Shown: positions 42,967 through 52,988, counted from the first letter of the stretch. The stretch is DNA of 64,000 nucleotides from Paracoccus aminophilus JCM 7686 (GCF_000444995.1 NC_022041.1:3475501-3539500), one strand, 5' to 3'. The notes: generated by a model not told the origin, from the sequence alone. Numbers and translations: made by a program.

Positions 42967-42989
42967 GCAGACATATCGACAGTTGACAG
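42960..42989. promoter_or_regulatory. Inverted repeat and heptad repeats overlapping the pqqA -35 box
   Basis: CTGTCAA (42960-42966) and TTGACAG (42983-42989) form a perfect 7-bp inverted repeat with a 16-bp spacer; one arm contains the -35 box. On the minus strand CTGTCAA is directly followed by CTGTCGA and TATGTCT, a heptad-spaced series. It lies in the divergent region between pqqA and the metallo-hydrolase gene and could be an operator for the NarL-type or another regulator. Confidence 0.5.
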
Positions 42990-43052
42990 ATTCTCTGCGC
43001 GGGCCTGTTCCCGAGTTTGCCAATCCGCCGGGAACGGGGTAACCATTTCCTT

Positions 43053-44117
43053 ATGTATCACCTGATTGTCGTTGCCTGTCTAGCCTCGTCGCCGGACATC
43101 TGTGAGCCGCGCCTGCTTCCCGCTGCTGTGAGCGATACAGAGCAAAATTGCCTGATGCGCGGGCCTGATATTGCGAATGATTGGTTCGCGCGCCATGTCG
43201 AGGTGGCGCCGCAGGGAAAGCTCAACTGCGTCGCGACCAAAGAGCTGCCGATGCTCGAGGTGAAAGAAATCGCCTCGGACAGCTTCGTGCATCTTGGCCT
43301 TGCTGAACAGCTCTCGCTTCAAAATCAGGGCCGCATCGCGAATCTGTCCTTCGTCATCGGCGAGAAATCCGTTGCGGTAATCGATGCGGGCGGCACTCGC
43401 GCCGAAGGAGAGGCGCTTCTTGCCACGATCCGGCAAAAGACCGCGCTGCCGATCAGCCATGTCATTCTGACCCATATGCATCCCGATCACATTTTCGGCA
43501 CAGAGGTCTTTATAGAGGCAGGCGCGACCGTGGTTGCCAATGCCCGCCTACCCGATGCGCTGGCCCTGCGCGCCGCGAGCTGGAAAGAGTCGATCCCCGC
43601 CCAGATCGGCGCGCGCGCCATGCTGGGCACCCATCTGCCGACAATCGACCAGAAGATCTCGGCCCCGACGGTCATCGACCTTGGCGACCGCCGGCTGACC
43701 CTGACCCCGATAGCCACCGCCCATACCGACAACGACCTAACCGTCTTTGACGAAAACGAGCACATTCTGTTCAGCGGAGACCTGATTTTTCAGGGCCTGA
43801 CCCCGACAATCGACGGCTCGCTGACCGGCTGGCTCGACTGGCTGAAACAGGGCGCGCCCCAGCCCGAGATCGCGCTGATCGTGCCCGGTCACGGCCCGGT
43901 GCAGGACAGCTGGACCGCGGCGATTGCTCCGGAAGAGCATTACTTCACGGCTTTGCGCGACACGGTGAGCGCGCTGGTCGGCAAGGGGATCGCCTTGTCG
44001 CGCGCAGTGCCGCAGACGGTCAGCACCTTGCAACCACAAGCCGGGGCTTGGGTCGATTTCGATGCAACCACCGCGCGCAATGCCGCCGCTGCCTATTCCG
44101 AGCTTGAGTGGCAGTGA
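43053..44117 (+). CDS. Quinoprotein relay metallo-beta-lactamase-fold hydrolase (SoxH-related)
   Basis: Protein of 354 residues. The N-terminal about 70 residues carry four Cys (CLASS, ICEP, NCLMRG, NCVATK). The metallo-beta-lactamase domain has HMHPDH (the HxHxDH site), a second-shell His in TAHTDNDLTVF, Asp in LFSGDLIF and His in VPGHGPV. It matches the zinc metallohydrolase family found with PQQ-dehydrogenase relay systems. It is divergent from pqqA. It may release the group carried by the SoxYZ-like protein; this is inference. The start at 43053 has a weak ribosome-binding site. Confidence 0.88.
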   Translation: MYHLIVVACLASSPDICEPRLLPAAVSDTEQNCLMRGPDIANDWFARHVEVAPQGKLNCVATKELPMLEVKEIASDSFVHLGLAEQLSLQNQGRIANLSFVIGEKSVAVIDAGGTRAEGEALLATIRQKTALPISHVILTHMHPDHIFGTEVFIEAGATVVANARLPDALALRAASWKESIPAQIGARAMLGTHLPTIDQKISAPTVIDLGDRRLTLTPIATAHTDNDLTVFDENEHILFSGDLIFQGLTPTIDGSLTGWLDWLKQGAPQPEIALIVPGHGPVQDSWTAAIAPEEHYFTALRDTVSALVGKGIALSRAVPQTVSTLQPQAGAWVDFDATTARNAAAAYSELEWQ

Positions 44118-44190
44118 GTCGATTGCAGAAATCTCGCCAAACTGGCAAGAATTCAGACAAGTTAGAACAAACCGCAAAATGAGGGGCAAG

Positions 44191-47100
44191 ATGGCACGGA
44201 CTGGCAGATGGCTGGCCGGGATAGCGCTGGCAGGGCTCACAGGGCTTTTGCCCCTGTCCGGGCTCGCACAAGAAACGGACGGGGCGAAGCAGCTGCCCCT
44301 GATCCCCGAGCGTCGGATCGAGCTTCTGGCCGATCAGGACATGCCGGGTGGCGATATCGGACCGATTTTCGACACATCGCTCTCGGCCTGCATTCAGGCT
44401 TGTATGAACAACAGCCGATGCGAGGCCCTGACCTATAACGCGAAAGCCCGGGCTTGCTTCCCCAAAGATAGCAGCTCGACCGGTCCTTCGCCCTTCGCCA
44501 ATGCGCTCTCGGGTCGGGTGCAAAACCGCAGCTCGCAGATCGCGCTTCTTGCCGAGAACCGCGCTGGGGTCGCCAAGGACTTTCTGGGCAAAAACGACAA
44601 GAGCGACGCCTATGCGACCGCTCAGGCCATCAGCTCGACCTATCCGCCCTCGGCGGAAAGCGATCCGGCGACGGCCGCCGCCCGCGCCGAAGCGGCTGGC
44701 GATATTCCGACCGCGATCCGCATGACCGGCGCCATGGTCGCGGCGCTCGATCGTGGCGAGGATTGGACCAATCTCGCCCGGCTGATGCTTTACGCCAACG
44801 ACAACAATATCGAATCGGTCGATGCCTATACGATCGCGCGCGTCGCGACGAACGGCTATCTGCGCGCCGGAAATGACCAGACCGCCGCTCAGGCTCTGGG
44901 CTGGCTGGCCAATTCCTACGACCGGATCGGTCGGGGTCAGGATGGGCTGCGCGCGCTGCGTCTGGCCGCGAGCCTTGACGCCAACAATGCGACAATCGCT
45001 ACGGCTCTCGAGAAATCCGAAGACCGCAACGGGATGCGCGTGACCGACAACCGCACCGATGCGAATGGCTCGACGCCGAAATTCTGCGCCGTCCTGTCCC
45101 ATCCGCTCGATCCGGCGATCAACTATGCCGACTATCTGCGCCTGCCGGTCAAGGATATGGCGGTCACGGCCAGCGGCACCGATCTGTGCATCACCGGGCT
45201 GACCTATGGTCAGGATCTTCAGATCACGCTGCGCGCCGGCCTGCCCGCCCGCGATGGCGAGAAGCTGGCCAAAGACGTCACGCTCACGACCTATATCCGT
45301 GACCGCGACCCCTCGGTGCGTTTCGGCGGCCGGTCCTATGTCCTGCCCGCCGGTGGCGATCAGGGCCTGAGCGTGACCACGGTCAATGCCGACAAGCTCG
45401 ACCTGACCTTGCTGCGCATCTCCGACCGCAACCTGCTGCGCACCATGGCGGATGGCATGTTCGCCAAGCCCCTCGACAGCTGGCAGAGCGAATATTTCTC
45501 GGGCGATATCGCGACCCAAGTCTGGACCGGCACGGCGGAAACCGCCAAGCCCTCGGGTCAGGACACGCTGAACCGCGAAGTCACCACCCGCCTTGGCATT
45601 GCCAAGGAGGTCGGCAATCTTGAGCCGGGGATCTATATCCTCGAAGCCTCGCTCAGCGGCAAAAGCGCCGATGACACCGGGATTGCAACGCAGTGGTTCG
45701 TGATCTCGGATTCCGGGATTTCCACCTATTCCGGCGCGGACGGGCTGACCGTCGCGGTCCGCAGCCTTGCCGATACCTCGGCCAAGGCCGGGATCGAGGT
45801 TGCGCTGGTGTCGCGCGCGAACGAAGTGCTGGCCCGGACGCAGACCAATGACGAAGGCATCGCCCATTTCGCGCCGGGCCTCTCGCTTGGCACTGGCGCC
45901 GCCGCGCCTGCGCTGATCACCGTGACGGAATGGAAGGGCGACGGCGCAGATCGCGCGCCGACCGACATGTCCTTCCTGTCGCTCACCGATCCCGAGTTCG
46001 ACCTCTCGGATCGCGGCGTCGAGGGCCAGATGCCCGCCCCGCCGATCGACGTGTTCATCACCACCGACCGCGGTGCCTATCGCGCCGGAGATACGGTGAA
46101 TGCCACGCTGATGGCCCGCGACATCGAGACCCGTGCGCTCGACAAGCTGCCCCTGACCGCGGTCTTCTCGCGTCCTGACGGCGTCGAGCAGATCCGGATG
46201 CCCGCAACCGCCGCTGGCGCTGGTGGTTTCACGGTCTCGTGGAACATCCCCGGCAATGCGCCGCGCGGCACCTGGCGGCTGGATATCCGCGCCGAGGCCA
46301 ATGGCCCGTCGCTCGCCACCGCCCGTCTGCTGGTCGAAGACTTCCGCCCCGAGCGGATCGACTTCACCCCGAAACTGCCCGAAGGCCCGGCCAAGGCAGG
46401 CGCAAACCTTGAGGTTTCGCTGAACGCGCGCTGGCTCTTTGGTGCGCCCGCTGCCGGTCTGCCGGTCGATGGCACGCTCTGGATGTCGCCGCGCAGCTCG
46501 CTTGAGGGCTTCGACGGCTACAGCTTTGGCCGCTATGACGACCAGACCCAGGCCAATGCCGAAAGCATCGCCTCGGGCGAGACCGATGACGAGGGCAATT
46601 TCTCGACCGAAGTGACCCTGCCCAGTGCCGAAAGCCTTGGCCAGCGTCCGGTCGATGCCAGCATCGTTCTGGATGTCCGCGAAGGCGCGGGCCGTCCGGT
46701 CGAGCGCAAAGTCTCGAAACTGGTGATGCCCGATCAGCCGATCATCGGCATCCGCCAGATGTTCGAAGACGGCACCGTGTCTGAAAACGCGGAAGCGCGC
46801 TTCTCGCTGGTCGCGGTCGGCCCGGATCTGAAACCGGCTTCGGCCAAGGTCCATTGGGTGCTGAACCGCGTCGATACCAATTACGAATGGTATTCGATGG
46901 CAGGCGAATGGCGTTGGGAAACCACGACCACGCGTCAGATGATCACCTCGGGCACCTCCGATCTGGGCGAAACCCCGGTCGAAGTCTCGGGCCAGATCGG
47001 CTGGGGCGAATACGAGCTTGTCGCCGAAACCGAAACCGGCGCCGCCTCGTCGAGCCGCTTCTATGCGGGCTGGGGCTATGACGCCTCGGCAGGCAGCGAA

Positions 47101-49728
47101 ACGCCCGACCGCCTGAAGGTCGCGCTGGACAAACCGGCCTATCGCAGCGGCGACACGGCGACCGTCTCGGTCAATGCCATCGCCGATGGCACCGGCATCG
47201 TCTCGGTTCTGTCGAGCCGGGTCGTGAGCCAGCAGATCGTCAAGCTCAAGGCTGGCGACAACAGCATCAGCCTGCCCGTCACCGACGACTGGGGCGCGGG
47301 CGTCTATGTCACGGTCTCGGCGATCCGTCCGATCGACCAGATCCAACCCGGCGACCGGATGCCGGTGCGCTCGCTTGGCCTTGTTCATGCCGCCGTCGAT
47401 CCGGGCGCGCGCAAGCTCGCCGCCACCCTGACCGTGCCCGAAGAGATCCGGCCGCGTCAGGAAGTGCCGGTCAAGCTGACCGTCACCGGCGCGGCTGCGG
47501 GCGATACCGTCCATGCGACCATCGCCGCCGTCGATCAGGGCATCTTGAACCTGACCCGCTTCACCCCGCCCGATCCGTCTGGCCACTACTTCGGCCAGCG
47601 TCGTCTGGGCGTCGGGCTGCGCGACATGTATGGCCGCCTGATCCTGCCCTCGGGCGCTTTGGACGGCAAACTGCGCGAGGGCGGCGACGCCCAGCAATCG
47701 GGCTCGGAAACGCCGCCTCCGACGGAAAAACTGATGAGCTGGTTCTCGGGCCCGCTGACCGTCGGTGCCGATGGCACGGTCGAGGTCAACCTGCCGGTTG
47801 GCGATTTCAACGGCCAGATCCGCGTCATGGCGGTGGTTTGGTCCGAGAAAGGCGTCGGTCAGACCGATGCCTCGATCCTGTCGCGTGACCCGGTCGTGAT
47901 GACCGTCACCGCGCCGGCCTTCCTTGCGCCGGGCGACAAGGCGGAAATCGGCCTGCGCCTGACCCATACCACCGGCCCGGCGGGCGCGGTTCGCCTGGCT
48001 CTGGCCAAAACCGATGGTGTGGCCAGCCTGGACTTCAACCTGCCTGAAGACAGCGTCTCGCTGAAAGAACATGGCGAGGCCAAGGTCAGCGTGCCGGTCA
48101 CGGCTGAAGAGAGCACTGGCATCGTCAATCTGCGCCTGACGCTGACGACGCCCGATGGCACCAACCTGACCAAGGACATTGCGATCTCGGTCGCGATGAA
48201 CGAACCCGACATCCAGCGTCAGGACCGTCTGGCGATTGCGCCCGGGTCCAGCCTTGCCGTGCCGAAGGCGCTGACCGATGGTCTGATGCCCGGAGCCTCG
48301 GTCTCGATGGCGGTCGGCAATTATGGCCGTCTTGATGTTGCGGGCGCGCTGGCGCGGCTGGAGCGTTACCCCTATGGCTGCACCGAACAGATCACCTCGG
48401 TCGCCATGCCGCTGCTCTATCTGCCGCGTCTCTCGGCGATCGAGGGCGTCAACCAGAACAACCCCAATCCGACCTCGATCGAGGATGCCATCACCCGGCT
48501 TCTGACCCGTCAGGCGTCGAATGGCGGCTTTGGTCTCTGGTATGCGGATTCGGGCGATCTCTGGCTTGAATCCTATGTCACCGACTTCCTGTCGCGCGCT
48601 CGTGCGACCGGTCATCAGGTGCCCGAGGTTGCGTTCAAGATGGCGATCGACAACCTGCGCAACCGTGTGAACTACTCGACCGATCCCAAATCGGGGACCC
48701 CGGACGAGAATGCGGCGCTGGCCTATGCCGTCGCGGTGCTCGCCCGCGAGCGCGCGGCGACCATCGGTGATCTGCGCTACTATGCCGACACTGCGCCCGA
48801 CGCCTTCTCGACGCCCATGGCTGCGGCCAATCTGGGCTCGGCGCTGGCGGCCTATGGCGATCAGAAGCGGGCGGATCAGATGTTCCGTCAGGCCTTCGCG
48901 TTGATCGGCCAACAGCAGAAGGAAGACCGCAGCTTCCGCAGCGACTACGGCACCTATCTGCGCGATATGGAGGCCGTGCTGGCCCTGACCGCCGAGGCGA
49001 AATCTCAGGCGGTCGATCAGGACCAACTCACCACGCTGGTCGCGACCCAGATCGCCGCCAAGGCTGAAAAGCGCTACGGCCTGTCCACGCAAGAGCTGAT
49101 CTGGTCGGTTCTGGCGGCAGACAGCCTGTCGCAACCCGATGCCAGCCTGACGCTGAACGGCGTCAAACTGAGCTCGGCGGTCGCCGAACTGCCCGATCCG
49201 GCTTCGGCGGCGCTGGCGAACTCGGGCAGCAAACCGATCGAGGTCACCTTGACCGCGACCGGCCAGCCCAAGGTTGCTCCGGCAGCTGGCGGCAAGGGCT
49301 ATACCATCGAGCGCAATTACTTCTCGATGGAGGGCGAAGCACTTGACCCGGCGCATGTCCCGCTTGGCACGCGTCTGGTCACAGTTCTGACCGTTTCGCC
49401 GGATTCCTCGGATGGCGGTCGTCTGCTGGTGACCGATCCCCTGCCCGCGGGCTTCGAGATCGACAACCCGAACCTGATCAGCGCGGGCGAGATCTCGCAG
49501 CTTGGTTGGCTGACGACGCAAAGCGCCTCGACCGATATGGCCGAGTTCCGTCAGGACCGCTTTGCCGCGGCTCTGACCTGGACCTCGTCCGACAGCTTCC
49601 AGCTGGCCTATATCGTGCGGGCCGTCACTCCCGGCCAGTTCCGCCACCCGGCGGCCAGTGTCGAGGATATGTATCGTCCCGAATATCGCGCCTGGACGGA
49701 TGGCGGCGAGGTCGCGATCAAGCCCTGA
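44191..49728 (+). CDS. Alpha-2-macroglobulin family protein with N-terminal PAN module
   Basis: Very large exported protein of 1845 residues, the size of bacterial alpha-2-macroglobulins (YfhM/ECAM). Signal peptide 1-26. A small Cys-rich PAN/apple-like module (about 44-95; Cys67, 71, 77, 89) is followed by macroglobulin-like domains, a bait-like central region and the thioester Cys1397-Gln1400 (GCTEQ) in the thioester domain. The thioester can trap an attacking protease. AGGGG precedes the ATG at 44191. The signal lacks a lipobox at the normal site. No pbpC (PBP1c) gene follows; a clear terminator does. Confidence 0.94.
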   Translation: MARTGRWLAGIALAGLTGLLPLSGLAQETDGAKQLPLIPERRIELLADQDMPGGDIGPIFDTSLSACIQACMNNSRCEALTYNAKARACFPKDSSSTGPSPFANALSGRVQNRSSQIALLAENRAGVAKDFLGKNDKSDAYATAQAISSTYPPSAESDPATAAARAEAAGDIPTAIRMTGAMVAALDRGEDWTNLARLMLYANDNNIESVDAYTIARVATNGYLRAGNDQTAAQALGWLANSYDRIGRGQDGLRALRLAASLDANNATIATALEKSEDRNGMRVTDNRTDANGSTPKFCAVLSHPLDPAINYADYLRLPVKDMAVTASGTDLCITGLTYGQDLQITLRAGLPARDGEKLAKDVTLTTYIRDRDPSVRFGGRSYVLPAGGDQGLSVTTVNADKLDLTLLRISDRNLLRTMADGMFAKPLDSWQSEYFSGDIATQVWTGTAETAKPSGQDTLNREVTTRLGIAKEVGNLEPGIYILEASLSGKSADDTGIATQWFVISDSGISTYSGADGLTVAVRSLADTSAKAGIEVALVSRANEVLARTQTNDEGIAHFAPGLSLGTGAAAPALITVTEWKGDGADRAPTDMSFLSLTDPEFDLSDRGVEGQMPAPPIDVFITTDRGAYRAGDTVNATLMARDIETRALDKLPLTAVFSRPDGVEQIRMPATAAGAGGFTVSWNIPGNAPRGTWRLDIRAEANGPSLATARLLVEDFRPERIDFTPKLPEGPAKAGANLEVSLNARWLFGAPAAGLPVDGTLWMSPRSSLEGFDGYSFGRYDDQTQANAESIASGETDDEGNFSTEVTLPSAESLGQRPVDASIVLDVREGAGRPVERKVSKLVMPDQPIIGIRQMFEDGTVSENAEARFSLVAVGPDLKPASAKVHWVLNRVDTNYEWYSMAGEWRWETTTTRQMITSGTSDLGETPVEVSGQIGWGEYELVAETETGAASSSRFYAGWGYDASAGSETPDRLKVALDKPAYRSGDTATVSVNAIADGTGIVSVLSSRVVSQQIVKLKAGDNSISLPVTDDWGAGVYVTVSAIRPIDQIQPGDRMPVRSLGLVHAAVDPGARKLAATLTVPEEIRPRQEVPVKLTVTGAAAGDTVHATIAAVDQGILNLTRFTPPDPSGHYFGQRRLGVGLRDMYGRLILPSGALDGKLREGGDAQQSGSETPPPTEKLMSWFSGPLTVGADGTVEVNLPVGDFNGQIRVMAVVWSEKGVGQTDASILSRDPVVMTVTAPAFLAPGDKAEIGLRLTHTTGPAGAVRLALAKTDGVASLDFNLPEDSVSLKEHGEAKVSVPVTAEESTGIVNLRLTLTTPDGTNLTKDIAISVAMNEPDIQRQDRLAIAPGSSLAVPKALTDGLMPGASVSMAVGNYGRLDVAGALARLERYPYGCTEQITSVAMPLLYLPRLSAIEGVNQNNPNPTSIEDAITRLLTRQASNGGFGLWYADSGDLWLESYVTDFLSRARATGHQVPEVAFKMAIDNLRNRVNYSTDPKSGTPDENAALAYAVAVLARERAATIGDLRYYADTAPDAFSTPMAAANLGSALAAYGDQKRADQMFRQAFALIGQQQKEDRSFRSDYGTYLRDMEAVLALTAEAKSQAVDQDQLTTLVATQIAAKAEKRYGLSTQELIWSVLAADSLSQPDASLTLNGVKLSSAVAELPDPASAALANSGSKPIEVTLTATGQPKVAPAAGGKGYTIERNYFSMEGEALDPAHVPLGTRLVTVLTVSPDSSDGGRLLVTDPLPAGFEIDNPNLISAGEISQLGWLTTQSASTDMAEFRQDRFAAALTWTSSDSFQLAYIVRAVTPGQFRHPAASVEDMYRPEYRAWTDGGEVAIKP

Positions 49729-49752
49729 TCCCGTGATGCGATGAAAAACCAG

Positions 49753-49783
49753 CGCCGGCCCCGGAAACGAGGCCGGCGTTTTT
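49753..49783 (+). terminator. Intrinsic terminator of the macroglobulin gene
   Basis: CGCCGGCC (49753-49760), a ten-base loop, GGCCGGCG (49771-49778), then TTTTT. The AAAAA before the stem makes it usable on the opposite strand too, but no minus-strand gene ends here. Confidence 0.9.
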
Positions 49784-49922
49784 CATTGGCGTTTCGCCGT
49801 TTTTTCGCGGGTTTTTCAGGGCGCGGGCCGAGTTCGACCAAAGCACAAGAAGCTTTGTCTTGCCTCGGCCCGCACCCAGCGTGTTAGGCTGTCCTCCGAG
49901 GAAGCTCTCAAGGAGGTCAGCC

Positions 49923-50906
49923 TTGCCCCAGCCCCGTCGCGAGGAACGTCACGAGGAACGGGTCGCAAGCGCGTCGCAATCCCCCGCGGCAGTGTCCCGC
50001 GTGGCGGCGCGATGGCGGCGCTCGATGGTCAAATACGGATTGGACCCGGCGCTTGCGACCGGACGCGAGCGCCTTGATCTGCGCAGCATTGCGCAACGCC
50101 GCGAGCGGATGGGCGAGCTGATGGCAGTGGCCGCGCCGCGTCTCGATCAGCTTTACCAGCTCGTCTGCCCGACCGGATGCAGCGTGCTCTTGACCGATGC
50201 CGAGGGCATCGTGCTGGATCAGCGCGTCAGCGATGCCGACAGCGCGACCTTCGAGAAATGGGGGCTGTGGTCCGGCCATGACTGGTCCGAGGCGAGCGAG
50301 GGCACCAATGGCATCGGCACCTGTCTGGTCGAGGGCCGTCAGGTCGCGATCCACCGCGACGAACATTTCTTTTCGCGCAACACCGGCATGACCTGCATGG
50401 ATGCGCCGATCTGGGGGCCGGACGGGCGGGTGATCGCGGCGCTCGATGTCTCGAATGCGCGGCTGGACCACAATGAACGCTGGAACGCGCTTCTGACCGC
50501 GCAGGTCGCCCAGACCGCACGGATGATCGAGGCCGCCTATTTCCGCGCGAGCTTTCCGCAGGCGCGCATCATCATCTCGGAGGGCGAGACGCCCGAACAG
50601 GCTTTGCTGATCGCAGTCGACCGCAACGACCTGCTGATCGGCGCCAATCGCGCGGCGCGGCGCACCTACGGGCTGGAACCCGAGGGTGCGATTCGCCCGC
50701 GCCCGGCCTCGGATCTGCTGGGACGCGAAGATGAGGCGACCGGCTTTGAACAGGCCGAGCGCAGCACCGTTCTGGGCGCTCTGGCGCGCGCCAATGGCAA
50801 TGTCTCGGCGGCGGCCCGCGCCTTGGGTGTCGGCCGCGCCACGCTTTACCGGCGCATGTCCCGACTTGGGATCGGCGAGAATCCCGGGAAACTGTCTCAG
50901 CTCTGA
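49923..50906 (+). CDS. AcoR-like regulator with GAF and Fis HTH but no AAA+ domain
   Basis: Transcription factor of 327 residues. A GAF-type sensory region (about 60-205; CPTGCSVLLTDAEGIVLD and GTNGIGTCLVEGRQVAIHRDEHF) and a C-terminal Fis-type helix-turn-helix (about 280-320; NVSAAARALGVGRATLYRRMSRLG) are directly joined. The sigma-54-interacting AAA+ domain of AcoR is missing, with no sign of a frameshift. The start is TTG at 49923, six bases after AAGGAGG. It likely controls the aldehyde dehydrogenase gene that follows by 105 bp. Confidence 0.9.
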   Translation: MPQPRREERHEERVASASQSPAAVSRVAARWRRSMVKYGLDPALATGRERLDLRSIAQRRERMGELMAVAAPRLDQLYQLVCPTGCSVLLTDAEGIVLDQRVSDADSATFEKWGLWSGHDWSEASEGTNGIGTCLVEGRQVAIHRDEHFFSRNTGMTCMDAPIWGPDGRVIAALDVSNARLDHNERWNALLTAQVAQTARMIEAAYFRASFPQARIIISEGETPEQALLIAVDRNDLLIGANRAARRTYGLEPEGAIRPRPASDLLGREDEATGFEQAERSTVLGALARANGNVSAAARALGVGRATLYRRMSRLGIGENPGKLSQL

Positions 50907-51011
50907 GACACATTCTGCGCCGCGGCAAAGACGGCCAGATTGACCAAGACCGCGAGGGACCCCACGTTTGACGTCAACCCGGCGAGGAGGCCGGTTTCAA
51001 GGGAGAAAGCA

Positions 51012-52538
51012 ATGCCGAACGACCAGACGCATGATTTCAAGGGCGTGAACGTTTCGCCTTTCGCCAAGCGCTATGACAACTTCATCGGCGGCAAATGGGT
51101 CGCCCCGAAATCGGGCCGCTATTTCACCAATACCACGCCGATCACCGGTGCCGAAGTGGGCGAGATTGCCCGTTCCAGCGCCGAGGACATCGAAGCCGCG
51201 CTTGATGCCGCCCATGCCGCCAAGGACAAATGGGGCGCCGCCTCGCTGACCGAGCGCAGCAATGCCCTGCTCAAGATCGCCGACCGGATGGAGCAGAACC
51301 TCGAACTGCTCGCCACCGCTGAAACCTGGGACAACGGCAAGCCCATCCGCGAGACCCGCGCGGCTGACGTGCCGTTGGCCATCGACCACTTCCGCTATTT
51401 CGCCGGCGTGCTGCGCGCCCAAGAAGGCGGGATCAGCCAGATCGACGACGACACCGTCGCCTATCACTTCCAAGAACCCCTCGGTGTGGTCGGTCAGATC
51501 ATCCCGTGGAACTTCCCGCTGCTGATGGCCTGCTGGAAGCTCGCGCCCGCACTGGCCGCAGGCAACTGCGTCGTCATCAAACCGGCAGAGCAGACCCCGG
51601 CCTCGATCATGGTCTGGGCGAGCCTCATCGGTGATCTGCTGCCGCCGGGCGTTTTGAACATCGTCAACGGCTTCGGTCTGGAAGCGGGCAAGCCTCTGGC
51701 CTCGAACCCGCGCATCTCGAAGATCGCCTTCACCGGCGAGACGACCACCGGCCGTCTGATCATGCAATATGCCTCGGAAAACCTCATTCCGGTGACGCTG
51801 GAGCTGGGCGGGAAATCCCCGAACATCTTCTTCGAGGATGTTGCGCGCGAAGACGACGATTTCTTCGACAAAGCGCTGGAAGGTTTCGCGATGTTCGCGC
51901 TGAACCAAGGCGAGGTCTGCACCTGCCCGTCGCGCGTGCTGATCCAGGAATCGATCTATGACCGCTTCATGGAGCGTGCGATCAAGCGCGTGCAGGCGAT
52001 CAAACAGGGCGACCCGCGCGATGCGGCGACCATGATCGGCGCGCAGGCCTCGAGCGAGCAGAAGGAAAAGATCCTCTCCTATTTCGACATCGGTCGCAAA
52101 GAGGGTGCGGATGTCCTGACTGGCGGCAAAGCGGCGGATCTCGCCGGTGATCTGGCGGGCGGCTATTACATCGAGCCGACCATCTTCCGCGGTCACAACA
52201 AGATGCGGATCTTCCAGGAAGAGATCTTTGGCCCGGTGGTCTCGGTCACCACGTTCAAGGATCAGGCCGAAGCGCTCGAAATCGCCAATGACACGCTTTA
52301 CGGCCTTGGCGCTGGCGTGTGGTCGCGTGAAGCCAACACCTGCTACCGCATGGGTCGCGGCATCAAGGCCGGGCGCGTCTGGACCAACTGCTACCACGCC
52401 TATCCGGCCCATGCGGCCTTTGGCGGCTACAAACAGTCGGGCATCGGTCGCGAAAACCACCGCATGATGCTGGACCATTACCAGCAGACCAAGAACCTGC
52501 TGGTCAGCTATTCGCCGAAGAAGCTCGGCTTCTTCTGA
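51012..52538 (+). CDS. NAD-dependent aldehyde dehydrogenase (AcoD/ExaC class)
   Basis: Soluble enzyme of 508 residues that oxidises aldehydes (probably acetaldehyde) to acids. The general-base Glu is in [11 protein letters not shown] and the catalytic Cys in [18 protein letters not shown] precedes the ATG at 51012. The AcoR-like regulator lies upstream and a DUF779 gene downstream, an order common for acetaldehyde dehydrogenases. It would complete ethanol oxidation started by a PQQ dehydrogenase encoded elsewhere. Confidence 0.95.
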   Translation: MPNDQTHDFKGVNVSPFAKRYDNFIGGKWVAPKSGRYFTNTTPITGAEVGEIARSSAEDIEAALDAAHAAKDKWGAASLTERSNALLKIADRMEQNLELLATAETWDNGKPIRETRAADVPLAIDHFRYFAGVLRAQEGGISQIDDDTVAYHFQEPLGVVGQIIPWNFPLLMACWKLAPALAAGNCVVIKPAEQTPASIMVWASLIGDLLPPGVLNIVNGFGLEAGKPLASNPRISKIAFTGETTTGRLIMQYASENLIPVTLELGGKSPNIFFEDVAREDDDFFDKALEGFAMFALNQGEVCTCPSRVLIQESIYDRFMERAIKRVQAIKQGDPRDAATMIGAQASSEQKEKILSYFDIGRKEGADVLTGGKAADLAGDLAGGYYIEPTIFRGHNKMRIFQEEIFGPVVSVTTFKDQAEALEIANDTLYGLGAGVWSREANTCYRMGRGIKAGRVWTNCYHAYPAHAAFGGYKQSGIGRENHRMMLDHYQQTKNLLVSYSPKKLGFF

Positions 52539-52550
52539 TCGAACAAAGGC

Positions 52551-52569
52551 GGCCCCGCGATGCGGGGCC
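52551..52569 (+). other. Hairpin between aldehyde dehydrogenase and DUF779 genes
   Basis: GGCCCCGC (52551-52558), loop GAT, GCGGGGCC (52562-52569). It has no T-run, so it is more likely an attenuator or message-stability element than a terminator. Confidence 0.5.
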
Positions 52570-52609
52570 GTTGCCTCCGGCGGGGGTATTTTTCTGAAAG
52601 AGAAAGATC

Positions 52610-52939
52610 ATGGGCACGGTTGTCGCGACGCAAGAGGCACTGAAGCTGATCGAAGAGATTGTCGCCGATCATGGGCCGGTGATGTTTCATCAATCGGGCG
52701 GCTGTTGCGATGGGTCGAGCCCGATGTGTTACGCCCAAGGCGATTTCCGGTTGGGCGAGCGCGACGTGAAACTGGGCGAGATCGGCGGGATGCCGTTCTA
52801 TATGTCCGAGACGCAAGCGGCGGCTTGGGAACACACTGATCTGGTTATCGACGTGGTTCCGGGGCGTGGCGGCATGTTTTCTCTGGACAATGGGCGCGAG
52901 AAGCGTTTCCTCGTGCGCTCGGAGATATGCGCGCGCTGA
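52610..52939 (+). CDS. DUF779 family protein
   Basis: Protein of 109 residues found beside acetaldehyde dehydrogenases. The N-terminal half holds FHQSGGCCDGSSPMC, a Cys-rich motif likely to bind metal; the end has VIDVVPGRGGMFSLDNG. AAAGA lies before the ATG. The molecular role is not established; co-occurrence with aldehyde dehydrogenase suggests help in aldehyde oxidation. Confidence 0.92.
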   Translation: MGTVVATQEALKLIEEIVADHGPVMFHQSGGCCDGSSPMCYAQGDFRLGERDVKLGEIGGMPFYMSETQAAAWEHTDLVIDVVPGRGGMFSLDNGREKRFLVRSEICAR

Positions 52940-52988
52940 TTGATCGGTGCGGGCTTGGGCGGTAGGAAGGCCCAAAGGAGACGCATCC

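Noticed and set aside
44020..49647. 1875-residue open frame opposite the macroglobulin gene
   Set aside because: It is the antisense shadow of a GC-biased real gene; the sequence is Arg/Gly/Asp-rich with no family motif, while the plus strand has signal peptide and thioester motif.
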